A stretch of DNA of 7,436 nt. It comes from Candidatus Latescibacterota bacterium. Its GTDB lineage: Bacteria > Latescibacterota > MVCY01. Shown here in pieces: positions 1-5,783 of the stretch (position 1 is its first letter; the number at the start of each line of letters is the position of its first letter). The DNA is taken from the NCBI GenBank assembly GCA_030640765.1, contig DAOWIT010000135.1, positions 1 through 7,436 of the forward strand, given 5' to 3'. The notes below the pieces were generated by a model. The model saw only the letters and a list, made by a program, of their open reading frames with translations. It was not told where the DNA came from and did not search any database. The position numbers and the translations under genes were made by a program.

Positions 1-1002
1 AATGTGGACAATCGCTTCCTCTAAGCTGTCTACAACCTTCACTGAAAGGATTAGGTCAAGGTACTCGGTGTACCAGTCGTCCTCGGTTGCCTCTTTCACC
101 TCAGGGGAGATCTCTCTGGTTCTGGGACAGCCCCGGATTTCCACCCTCGCCTTGGTAAATTGCTCAAACATTTCTGGAATAAATTTCTTGGCAATCTTAG
201 CATTGACCAGAAGTGTCTCCATAGCGTTACAGACCCCGGGCCGTTGAATCTTAGCATTGAAGCAGAGTTTCTGGGCCATCTCCAAATCGGCCTCATCATC
301 CACATAGATGTGGCAGACCCCTTCATAGTGTTTAATCACGGGGATACGGGAGTGTTCCACTACCGTTTTGATCAACTCTTTTCCGCCCCGGGGAATAACC
401 AGGTCAACCCATCCCTCAGCCTTGAGCATCTCGGTCACGGCTTTTCTATCGGTGGTTTCAATCAACTGGATAGCGTTTTCAGGCATCCCAGCGGAGCAGG
501 CGGCTTCGGAGAGGATTTTCACCAAGCAGATGTTGGAGTTGATGGCCTCGGAGCCGCCGCGGAGTATAACAGCGTTTCCAGCTTTAATACAGAGTCCGGC
601 GGCATCGGCGGTAACATTAGGCCGGGATTCATAGATGATGCCTATCACCCCGATAGGCACTCTAAGTTTGCCCACCCGAATGCCGCTGGGGCGTCTCACC
701 ATCTCGTTCAGGGCACCTACAGGATCGGGCAAGGCGGCGATTTCCCGCAGTCCCTGGGTCATCCCGGTGATCCGTTTGTCGGTCAGCCGCAGCCGGTCCA
801 GCATCGCCCCAGAGAGCCCTTTCTGCCGGGCAGCCTCCAGATCCTTGCCGTTTTTCTGTTTCACTAACTCAGCAGAATCTTCAACCGCCCTCGCCATTCG
901 CAAAAGGGCTTCATCTTTGACTCGGGTAGAAAGAGAAACCATTCGGCGAGAAGCTGCCTTGGCTGTCCGAACCTTCTCTGCTACATACTCTTCTATCTGC
1001 AT
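1..1002 (-). CDS. proA: Glutamate-5-semialdehyde dehydrogenase (gamma-glutamyl phosphate reductase), 3' end missing
   Basis: ProA reduces gamma-glutamyl phosphate to glutamate-5-semialdehyde with NADPH, the second step of cytosolic proline synthesis. The minus strand gives 334 uninterrupted codons from an ATG at 1002 to the window edge. The family is usually about 415-430 residues, so roughly 80-95 C-terminal residues lie outside. Visible motifs are PIGVIGIIYESRPNVTA (116-132), the cofactor-binding region ending KAGNAVILRGGSEA (140-153), VDLVIPRGGKEL (199-210), and NAKIQRPGVCNAMETLLVN (249-267). Cys258 in the last of these is the catalytic thiol by family knowledge. The start is supported by GGAGG at 1010-1014, 7 nt upstream of the ATG. 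ProA is often paired with proB, but none is present upstream; it could lie beyond the left edge. The plus-strand frames here are antisense shadows. Confidence 0.96.
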   Translation of the reverse strand, partial: MQIEEYVAEKVRTAKAASRRMVSLSTRVKDEALLRMARAVEDSAELVKQKNGKDLEAARQKGLSGAMLDRLRLTDKRITGMTQGLREIAALPDPVGALNEMVRRPSGIRVGKLRVPIGVIGIIYESRPNVTADAAGLCIKAGNAVILRGGSEAINSNICLVKILSEAACSAGMPENAIQLIETTDRKAVTEMLKAEGWVDLVIPRGGKELIKTVVEHSRIPVIKHYEGVCHIYVDDEADLEMAQKLCFNAKIQRPGVCNAMETLLVNAKIAKKFIPEMFEQFTKARVEIRGCPRTREISPEVKEATEDDWYTEYLDLILSVKVVDSLEEAIVHI

Positions 1003-1083
1003 CAGATAGCCTCCAGGTAGTTGAACCCACATTCGGAAGAATTCATTTATGACATCGGTGCAAACCTGCGAAATCCTCCAGAA

Positions 1084-1105
1084 ACCCACGATTTTAATCG
1101 TGGGT
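1084..1105. repeat. Palindrome A, 10-bp perfect stem
   Basis: Arm ACCCACGATT, a 2-nt spacer TT, then the exact reverse-complement arm ending CGTGGGT. It shares the CCCACG...CGTGGG outer stem with palindrome D (1251-1272), but the inner stem bases differ (ATT versus AAT). It resembles REP-type extragenic palindromes. No poly-T follows on either strand, which argues against a terminator. Confidence 0.75.
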
Positions 1106-1127
1106 ACCAAAACAAGAGAATACAGAC

Positions 1128-1143
1128 AACCGATTCATCGGTT
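1128..1143. repeat. Palindrome B, 7-bp perfect stem
   Basis: Arm AACCGAT, spacer TC, arm ATCGGTT. It lies 22 nt after palindrome A. Its outer stem AACCG...CGGTT is the same as in palindrome C (1209-1224), so B and C look like variants of one short element. Confidence 0.65.
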
Positions 1144-1208
1144 TTACTCAGATACCTGACTCATCCGAAAAAAAACACAGCATAGAGTATCAAAATTCTC
1201 CCTTATTA

Positions 1209-1224
1209 AACCGTTAAAACGGTT
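1209..1224. repeat. Palindrome C, 7-bp perfect stem
   Basis: Arm AACCGTT, spacer AA, arm AACGGTT. The outer stem matches palindrome B. It is followed 26 nt later by palindrome D, giving the mirror image of the A-B order. Confidence 0.65.
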
Positions 1225-1250
1225 ACCTGATGGATTTATGCGCCTTTTAG

Positions 1251-1272
1251 GCCCACGAATAAATTCGTGGGC
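1251..1272. repeat. Palindrome D, 10-bp perfect stem
   Basis: Arm GCCCACGAAT, spacer AA, arm ATTCGTGGGC. It lies about 35 bases beyond the lpxK stop codon, on the 3' side of that gene. The next minus-strand bases after the stem are CTAAAAGG, not a T-tract, so a repeat element is a better reading than an intrinsic terminator. A role in mRNA 3'-end stability remains possible. Confidence 0.75.
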
Positions 1273-1306
1273 TGCCAAGTGGTGAAATTCCGAATCTGGG
1301 TTGAAT

Positions 1307-2392
1307 CTAACCTATTGCCTCGCTCAGATATTCCAATCCCCTCACCACTTGAATCTCGATCTCTAAGCTCCACATTTCGGTGTCGAAAACTAAGTCTTGG
1401 GAAAGATTAATGCTGTCTTTGCCGGTAGTGACAACCATCTGGGCCTGAGAATTTCGGGCAAGCCGAGCTATTCGTTCCAAATCCTTCACACTGTAGCGAT
1501 GGTGGTCTTTGAACCGCATCCTCCCCACTAACTGTGCTCCAAGTTTCACCAGACTTTGTTCAAAGCCCTCCGGATTGCCGACAGCGGAGAACGCAACCAC
1601 TCGCCTACCGGAAACCCTTTCCAGTCCCACTTGAGGCCCATCGGGAAGTTTCCGCAAAAAACAGGGACTGTGGATACATTCCACAATTGGAGTTTTAGGA
1701 TTAAGGGTGTTGAGTCGATTCTCCAGTTCTCCCAATTTCCTCGCCTGATCTACTCGAGTCAGGCAGAATAAATGGGCTCTTTTAAGACTACTCAAAGGCT
1801 CTCGCAGAATACCTCTGGGCAGGAGATGTCCGTTGCCAAAAGGGTTGGCAGCATCTATTACCGCTATATCTAAGTCTCGTTTCAGTTTCAGATACTGAAA
1901 CCCGTCGTCAAGAAGCAGGATCTCAGAAGCAAACTTCTCGGTAGTTAACCGGCCGGCCTGGACCCTGTCTTTTCCCACTATCACCGGAATATTCCTCAAA
2001 CTCTTTGCTAAAAGGTACGGTTCGTCTCCGGCCTCCTGGGGATTGCTGAGAATTTTTTTTCCGTCAGAGATAATTTTTATCCCCTTGCCTCTTCGTCTGT
2101 ATCCCCGGCTTAGGACTGCAACTCTCTTTTCCCTCTCTTGCAGAATCCTGGCAAGCAACGCTACCAGGGGGGTTTTCCCAGTGCCACCCAGGGTGATGTT
2201 CCCCACGGAGATTACCTTGGTTGTCAAAGAGGACCTCCGGAATAGTCTCCATCGGTAACCCAGAAGCCACAGCCAGACGGCAAGACCGTAAATCAAAGAG
2301 CAGACCCACAGCAAATAGCGGAGCAAGGTCAGCCAGAATCCATTTCTCTCATCGCCTACTATCCTGCGAAATAGTTCCTCAGATGATGCCAT
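1307..2392 (-). CDS. lpxK: Tetraacyldisaccharide 4'-kinase (lipid A 4'-kinase)
   Basis: LpxK phosphorylates the 4' position of tetraacyldisaccharide-1-phosphate to make lipid IVA, at the cytosolic face of the inner membrane. The protein is 361 residues, at the upper end of the family's usual length. An N-terminal hydrophobic anchor (about 22-44) precedes the P-loop region GNITLGGTGKTP (64-75). Other family motifs are GDEPYLLA (122-129), LLDDGFQ (160-166), LPRGILREP (191-199) and FKDHHRY (294-300). The usual TTEKD motif near the C-terminus reads TTGKD (322-326). The ATG overlaps the end of waaA by 14 bases and has no clear Shine-Dalgarno sequence, so translational coupling is likely. It appears to be the last gene of the LPS operon. 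Confidence 0.96.
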   Translation of the reverse strand: MASSEELFRRIVGDERNGFWLTLLRYLLWVCSLIYGLAVWLWLLGYRWRLFRRSSLTTKVISVGNITLGGTGKTPLVALLARILQEREKRVAVLSRGYRRRGKGIKIISDGKKILSNPQEAGDEPYLLAKSLRNIPVIVGKDRVQAGRLTTEKFASEILLLDDGFQYLKLKRDLDIAVIDAANPFGNGHLLPRGILREPLSSLKRAHLFCLTRVDQARKLGELENRLNTLNPKTPIVECIHSPCFLRKLPDGPQVGLERVSGRRVVAFSAVGNPEGFEQSLVKLGAQLVGRMRFKDHHRYSVKDLERIARLARNSQAQMVVTTGKDSINLSQDLVFDTEMWSLEIEIQVVRGLEYLSEAIG

Positions 2393-3623
2393 TTTTTATC
2401 AAGAGCTCAACGGTAGCCCTGGCGCTGCCCCTTCTTCCCTGAACAACCCTTTTCCCCTGGCTGCCGGCGGCTTCTCTCTTTGAAGGATCTTCTAACAATT
2501 GCGCTATGGTCTGAACCAGTTGGTCGGCTTGCTCTACCTGAAAGGCAGCACCTTTTTCCAACAGGGCCGCTGCTCCCTGCTGTTCCATATACGGGCCAAA
2601 GAGGACAGGAACTCCCCAGACGGCCGGCTCGAGAGGATTATGACCTCCTACCGGCACCAGACTGCCTCCCACAAAGGCCACTTGGGCAGAGGCATATACT
2701 GAGGACAGTTCTCCCATAGTATCCAGAACGACAATGTCCACCTCCTGGTCGGCAGATTTTAGCCGGCTTTTTCTGGCCACCGTGAAACCCGCCTCAGAAG
2801 CAAGTGCCTCCACCTCAGGAACTCGATTCAGATGTCTGGGGGCTAAAACCAGCAGCAGATGCTCGAAATCCCGGCGAAGTTCAGCAAAGGCTTCTATTAG
2901 AATCTTCTCCTCGCCTTCTCTGGTGCTTCCGGCCACAATCGCCTGACGATCTGCCAAAAATGGCAATTTAACATGCTTTCCCAAGGAGACATCGAACTTG
3001 AGACTGCCAGTGACTGCGGTTTTCTCCGGCGAGACTCCCAACTGGAGAAATCGCTCTCTGTCCAGCTCCGATTGTAGACAAAAAAAATCAACCTTTCCTA
3101 AGATCTTCCTCACAAATCTTTTTATTAACTGATAGCGTGAAAATCCTCTTGGGGAGAGCCTTCCATTTACCACAGCAAGACGGTAACCTAAGGTCTTTGC
3201 TCCCCAGATTAAATTAGGCCACAGCTCCAGTTCGGTTAGTAATAAAACCTTAGGTCTAACCTGCCCTAATACATAAAACAAGATGAGCATCAAGTCAAAA
3301 GGCAGAAGGGTGAAGACATCTGCCTCTTTCAATACTTGTCTTGCCTTTTTCAGCCCGGTCACCGTGGTAGCAGAGATCACTACGGGCAATTCAGGACGTC
3401 TGGTCTTGACTGCGGATAATAGAGGATTGATGGCTGAAATCTCACCTACTGAGGCGGCGTGAATCCAGATGGGCTTTCTGCCTTTCAACGGGGCAAATCT
3501 CTCCTTGAACCCCAGGCCGAGTCTCTCCCCCAACCGATGCTCTCTGCGAAAGAGCATCATCAGCAGCCAAGGAAGGCCCAATACGAACGAAATTGCAGCT
3601 AAGATATTGTAAATTAGTAACAT
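2379..3623 (-). CDS. waaA: 3-deoxy-D-manno-octulosonic acid (Kdo) transferase
   Basis: WaaA (KdtA) transfers one or more Kdo sugars from CMP-Kdo to lipid IVA, the first step of LPS core assembly, at the cytosolic side of the inner membrane. It is 414 residues, the usual length. It has an N-terminal membrane anchor (about 3-24), then the N-terminal glycosyltransferase domain with WIHAASVGEI (53-62; Glu61 is the expected catalytic base), TELELWPNLI (130-139) and GRLSPRGF (154-161). The C-terminal domain shows GSLKFD (206-211), AGSTREGEE (231-239), APRHLNRV (261-268), DTMGEL (301-306) and SLVPVGGHNPLEPA (321-334). The ATG at 3623 is the only reasonable start, although GGAAG sits directly against it, so the ribosome-binding site is poor. 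Whether it adds one, two or more Kdo residues cannot be read from sequence. It follows the DUF374 gene by 42 bases. Confidence 0.97.
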   Translation of the reverse strand: MLLIYNILAAISFVLGLPWLLMMLFRREHRLGERLGLGFKERFAPLKGRKPIWIHAASVGEISAINPLLSAVKTRRPELPVVISATTVTGLKKARQVLKEADVFTLLPFDLMLILFYVLGQVRPKVLLLTELELWPNLIWGAKTLGYRLAVVNGRLSPRGFSRYQLIKRFVRKILGKVDFFCLQSELDRERFLQLGVSPEKTAVTGSLKFDVSLGKHVKLPFLADRQAIVAGSTREGEEKILIEAFAELRRDFEHLLLVLAPRHLNRVPEVEALASEAGFTVARKSRLKSADQEVDIVVLDTMGELSSVYASAQVAFVGGSLVPVGGHNPLEPAVWGVPVLFGPYMEQQGAAALLEKGAAFQVEQADQLVQTIAQLLEDPSKREAAGSQGKRVVQGRRGSARATVELLIKNGII

Positions 3624-3665
3624 CTTCCGGGGTAATTGGCAAAGGACCTCTACAAATCTGTCTCG

Positions 3666-4358
3666 CTACCCCTGACACACCCTTTCTGCCAATTCAGTAA
3701 TCTCGTTCAGGCTTCTCTCCAAATTCAGACATTCCTGGTGGAATTCCGTTTCGGTCAGACTGGGTTTGACAAAGATTGGCGGTCCAAAGACAAGAACAGA
3801 TTTAGAAAATGGCAATGGCAGCATAAACCTGTCCCAGCTTGCGAAAAACTTTCTCTTCCGTGCTGCTCCACTGGCCGGGAGAATGGGCATACCTGTCCGC
3901 TGGGCTAAAAAGATCACTCCGGGTTGAACCTTTTTAGCTGGGCCTTTTGGACCATCGGGAGTAACGGCAAAGATAGTCCCTCTTCTGGACTGAAACAGCA
4001 ATTCTTTTAAGGCCTTAGTTCCTCCCGAAGTAGTAGAACCGCGAACGGTCTTATATCCCAATCTGGTCAGGATCCGCTTTATCAGTTCTCCATCCCGGTG
4101 CTGGCTGACTAATCCGGTGATCCTCGGTCCTGGGAAAAAACAGAGTGGCAGGAATATTCTCCCGTGCCAGATAGCATAGATAAAGCCACCACCACGGCTG
4201 AGCATCTGGCGGTGAAATCGCCCCCCTACCACCCTAAGGCGGAGAGTTGCTCCAATAGCCACCAGAACCAACCATGCCAAACCTGCGCAGAGGAACAACC
4301 AGACTTTCTGTTTCACAGCATATTCCAAAAAAGCGAGATCGAAATCTCGCTGTTCCAC
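3666..4358 (-). CDS. DUF374 lysophospholipid-acyltransferase-family protein, probable lipid A late acyltransferase
   Basis: This is a 230-residue member of the DUF374 branch of the lysophospholipid acyltransferase superfamily. An N-terminal membrane segment (about 18-37) is followed by AIWHGRIF (62-69), SQHRDGELI (85-93), RGSTTSGGTKAL (106-117), TPDGPKGPAKK (133-143) and MPILPASGAA (157-166), all typical of DUF374. The classical H-X4-D motif is not visible; His65 in WHGR occupies the equivalent place. Some DUF374 proteins (LpxJ of epsilonproteobacteria) are known late acyltransferases of lipid A. The position just before waaA and lpxK supports that role here, but the substrate is inference. 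The listed start is GTG at 4358, with AGG 6 nt upstream. An alternative GTG at 4316 (codon 15), with GGA 7 nt upstream, fits the family's usual N-terminus better and would exclude a terminator-like hairpin from the coding region. Confidence 0.88.
   Translation of the reverse strand: MEQRDFDLAFLEYAVKQKVWLFLCAGLAWLVLVAIGATLRLRVVGGRFHRQMLSRGGGFIYAIWHGRIFLPLCFFPGPRITGLVSQHRDGELIKRILTRLGYKTVRGSTTSGGTKALKELLFQSRRGTIFAVTPDGPKGPAKKVQPGVIFLAQRTGMPILPASGAARKRKFFASWDRFMLPLPFSKSVLVFGPPIFVKPSLTETEFHQECLNLERSLNEITELAERVCQG
4327..4351 (-). terminator. Rho-independent terminator-like hairpin downstream of tRNA-Leu
   Basis: Read on the minus strand, an 8-bp stem AGCGAGAT / ATCTCGCT closes a TTCG tetraloop, and the 3' arm runs straight into TTTTTT (stem 4351-4332, loop 4343-4340, T-tract 4332-4327). 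A UUCG loop plus U-tract is the classic intrinsic-terminator form. It lies 105 bases after the tRNA 3' end, as expected for a tRNA terminator. It also overlaps the first 11 codons of the longest DUF374 frame, so it may instead act as a leaky terminator or attenuator for the LPS operon. Confidence 0.7.
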
Positions 4359-4371
4359 CTAAAACCTGTAG

Positions 4372-4419
4372 TTAACCACAGAGTTCACAGGGAAATTATC
4401 TCTGAGTGTTTTGTGGTTT
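4372..4419. repeat. Imperfect long inverted repeat between tRNA-Leu and the DUF374 gene
   Basis: The outer arms AACCACA (4374-4380) and TGTGGTT (4412-4418) are exact complements. The inner arms (AGTTCACAGGGA versus TCTCTGAGTGTT) pair only partly around an AT-rich centre. The AACCACAGAG-type arm resembles intergenic hairpin repeats found in many uncultured bacteria, from general familiarity rather than a search. It has no T-tract and is too degenerate for a terminator. Confidence 0.5.
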
Positions 4420-4456
4420 CTAAATGCAATTTCAGACGACCAGCTTCGCTTGAATA

Positions 4457-4543
4457 TGGTGCCGAAGGAGGGAGTTGAACCCTCACAGCCCAAGGGCCGC
4501 TGGATTTTGAGTCCAGTGCGTCTGCCAGTTCCGCCACTTCGGC
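4457..4543 (-). tRNA. tRNA-Leu (anticodon CAA)
   Basis: An 87-nt class II tRNA including an encoded 3' CCA (4457-4459). The acceptor stem is GCCGAAG / CTTCGGC with discriminator A. The anticodon arm CTGGA / TCCAG encloses the loop CTCAAAA, giving anticodon CAA, which reads UUG. The long variable arm GCGGCCCTTGGGCTGT is diagnostic of leucine-type tRNAs, and the T-arm has the GGTTCAACTCC loop region. It has its own promoter immediately upstream and a terminator-like hairpin downstream. Confidence 0.98.
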
Positions 4544-4556
4544 ACATCACTTGGTA

Positions 4557-4584
4557 AATATACAGGGAATCCCCTATATGTCAA
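4557..4584 (-). promoter_or_regulatory. Sigma70-type promoter of tRNA-Leu
   Basis: On the minus strand a perfect -35 TTGACA (4584-4579) is followed after 16 bases by -10 TATATT (4562-4557). The predicted start lies a few bases before the mature tRNA 5' end at 4543, as expected for a strongly expressed stable RNA. Confidence 0.75.
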
Positions 4585-4595
4585 GCAAAAAGTTC

Positions 4596-4624
4596 TTGAC
4601 CTCAGAGGCGAAAATGATTATTCT
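4596..4624 (+). promoter_or_regulatory. Sigma70-type promoter of the beta-barrel protein gene
   Basis: TTGACC (4596-4601), a 17-base spacer, then TATTCT (4619-4624). The expected transcription start near 4631 gives a leader of about 45 bases carrying the strong ribosome-binding site before the ATG at 4677. It diverges from the tRNA-Leu promoter, with only 11 bases between the two -35 boxes. Confidence 0.55.
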
Positions 4625-4676
4625 TTTATAAATGGAGAATCAGTCACCAAAACCTTATAACAAGGAGGAGAGGAAC

Positions 4677-5357
4677 ATGAGAAAATTAATGGCCTTTCTT
4701 GCATTATCTTGCTGTCTCTTTGCGATGGCAAACCCAGCCTATGCCCTGTTCCGGCTGGGAGTTCATGGGGGTAAGGATCTATATTCAATTGAGCAAGAGT
4801 CAAGAGGGTTTCAACTGAACGATGGCTCAGCCGTCTCCTTAACCAGAAAGGAGATCGGCAACCCTATTCTATTTGGCGGGGATATTTGTTTAGATATGAT
4901 CCCCTTCGTAGATGTAGAGCTTGGGTTAGAGGCAGCAGTGGCCAAGTATGACTTCACCTATATCGTCGCTGCAGATACAACCAGCGAAGACGCAGCTTTC
5001 GGCCGTATAGCCCTCTACGCCACCTTACAAAGGAACATAATCCAGTTTCCCCCTGTGATTCATGTAGTGTCGGTTTACACTGGTGGAGGGGCGGGTCTCT
5101 ACTTAGTAACTCCCGTCATCTGTGAAGACTTGATCTACGATGAACTAAAAACTGGAGGGGAAGAATTAGAAGTATCTAAACTCATAGGAAAAGCTGTTAG
5201 AGCAGGGGTGCATGCCGTTGTGGGGATAAAGCTGAAGCCTCCTGTAGCGCCGTTGGCACTGGATCTGAAGGTGAAATATGTCCTGCTCGGTAAAGGCAGC
5301 TACAAAGAGCCAGAACGCTTCTTCGCTCTGTCCGTTGGTCTGGCTTTTGGCTTCTAA
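4677..5357 (+). CDS. Secreted outer-membrane beta-barrel-like protein of unknown function
   Basis: 226 residues with a clear Sec signal peptide: basic MRK, a hydrophobic core at 4-18, and a likely cleavage after AYA (21-23), giving mature LFRLGVHGG. The mature part alternates polar and hydrophobic residues in short glycine-rich strands. It ends FFALSVGLAFGF with a terminal phenylalanine, the usual C-terminal signal of proteins inserted by the BAM complex. I therefore infer a small 8-10-strand outer-membrane barrel; no specific family is recognised. An in-frame ATG at 4632 would add 15 charged residues before the signal peptide and lies almost at the predicted transcription start. The ATG at 4677 has AAGGAGG (4662-4668) 8 nt upstream and is chosen. 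It is probably monocistronic; no clear terminator was found. Confidence 0.85.
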   Translation: MRKLMAFLALSCCLFAMANPAYALFRLGVHGGKDLYSIEQESRGFQLNDGSAVSLTRKEIGNPILFGGDICLDMIPFVDVELGLEAAVAKYDFTYIVAADTTSEDAAFGRIALYATLQRNIIQFPPVIHVVSVYTGGGAGLYLVTPVICEDLIYDELKTGGEELEVSKLIGKAVRAGVHAVVGIKLKPPVAPLALDLKVKYVLLGKGSYKEPERFFALSVGLAFGF

Positions 5358-5410
5358 GCGTCTGGTTTGATCAATCCAACTTAACTCGATAGCAGGAATT
5401 TCCATTTATT

Positions 5411-5507
5411 GGACGCAGATAAACCCCGTTAGAGATAAATCTCTAAACGGGGTAAACGCAGATCGTCAAGATTATAAATATGCGGTTATCGGCGAAAATC
5501 TGCGTCC
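5411..5507. repeat. Intergenic element with GGACGCAGAT terminal inverted repeats, split by a palindrome
   Basis: The outer ends GGACGCAGAT (5411-5420) and ATCTGCGTCC (5498-5507) are perfect 10-bp inverted repeats. Inside the left end CGCAGAT recurs at 5457-5463, as if the original ran CGCAGATAAACGCAGAT before being interrupted. Between these copies sits an unrelated 29-nt palindrome flanked by TAAA on both sides. The element lies in the 234-base gap between the barrel gene and the zinc-ribbon gene. No coding potential is seen, and what mobilises or maintains such repeats is unknown from this sequence. Confidence 0.65.
5424..5452. mobile_element. Small palindromic insertion flanked by TAAA direct repeats
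   Basis: The 29-nt palindrome has arms CCCCGTTAGAGAT and ATCTCTAAACGGGG, nearly perfect with one unpaired base, around a 2-nt centre. It is bounded by TAAA at 5420-5423 and 5453-5456. Removing it with one TAAA copy restores the regular CGCAGATAAACGCAGAT sequence of the surrounding element. This is the pattern of a small insertion with a 4-bp target duplication. Its form (perfect arms, AA centre) is like palindromes C and D near lpxK. It encodes nothing. Confidence 0.5.
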
Positions 5508-5524
5508 TGATTAATTTAAAATAC

Positions 5525-5554
5525 TTGAGGAACTAAAAGCGGATGAAGTATTGT
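5525..5554 (+). promoter_or_regulatory. Possible promoter for the zinc-ribbon gene
   Basis: TTGAGG (5525-5530), 18 bases, then TATTGT (5549-5554), followed by AT-rich sequence and a strong ribosome-binding site (GGGAGGGGAGG, ending at 5584). The match to consensus is moderate and the spacing slightly long, so this is tentative. Confidence 0.3.
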
Positions 5555-5591
5555 TACTATTTTAGTATCAGTTGGGAGGGGAGGTAGAACG

Positions 5592-5783
5592 ATGGAGATG
5601 AATTTTCCGAAATGTCAAAAATGTGCCACTGGGGTATTGGTTCCCTTATCTGACTACGGCAGAAATGGTGCCTCTGTGATGTATAAAGCCTGGGTCTGCA
5701 CAAACCCAGATTGTGGCTTTAACTTGCGAGTCGATAATGGAGAAATAAGTATCGGAAAGGATGTAGTCGAATCTTTCAAGTAA
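5592..5783 (+). CDS. Small zinc-ribbon protein of unknown function
   Basis: 63 residues. Two cysteine pairs, Cys8-x2-Cys11 (CQKC) and Cys36-x4-Cys41 (CTNPDC), form a minimal zinc ribbon of the kind seen in nucleic-acid-binding or assembly-factor proteins. The stretch between them (VLVPLSDYGRNGASVMYKAW) and the tail GFNLRVDNGEISIG are predicted beta strands. The start ATG has an exceptionally purine-rich Shine-Dalgarno region (GGGAGGGGAGG) ending 7 nt upstream, indicating real translation. The ATG two codons later is less well placed. The gene lies 85 bases before the ybbR-like gene and may be co-transcribed with it. I do not recognise a named family, and the partner or nucleic acid bound is unknown. 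Confidence 0.8.
   Translation: MEMNFPKCQKCATGVLVPLSDYGRNGASVMYKAWVCTNPDCGFNLRVDNGEISIGKDVVESFK

Larger units (their letters stand above)
1003..1306. other. Gene-free 304-base spacer between proA and lpxK
   Basis: No credible coding frame is visible on either strand. The spacer must hold the 5' leader of proA and the region 3' of lpxK, both on the minus strand. The proA ribosome-binding site lies at its left edge. I could not find a convincing -35/-10 pair for proA. The main content is four short perfect palindromes between 1084 and 1272, listed separately. None is followed by a T-tract in the minus direction, so none looks like a standard rho-independent terminator for lpxK. Confidence 0.7.

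Noticed and set aside
160..867. A long plus-strand open frame of 235 codons, with other plus-strand frames nearby
   Set aside because: It lies entirely antisense to proA, whose protein shows all the family motifs. The plus-strand product resembles nothing, and its openness follows from proA codon composition.
1084..1272. A CRISPR array, because of several regularly placed palindromic repeats
   Set aside because: The repeats differ in sequence and alternate between two stem types. The spacers are not uniform, and no cas gene is nearby.
4457..4543. tRNA-Leu as a genomic-island attachment site
   Set aside because: No integrase and no repeated copy of the tRNA 3' end is present in the window, and the neighbours are housekeeping genes.
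4632..4676. An upstream in-frame ATG extending the barrel protein by 15 residues
   Set aside because: The extension is highly charged and would bury the signal peptide. It coincides with the likely transcription start, whereas the ATG at 4677 has a strong AAGGAGG at ideal distance.
4701..4715. A possible lipoprotein lipobox (ALSC) in the signal peptide of the barrel protein
   Set aside because: The cysteine comes at residue 12, before the hydrophobic core is complete, and the -3 position is not leucine. A signal peptidase I site after AYA fits better.
5424..5452. A rho-independent terminator for the barrel gene
   Set aside because: The stem is strong, but TAAACGCAG rather than a T-tract follows on the plus strand. 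The flanking TAAA duplication and the interrupted outer element point to an insertion instead.
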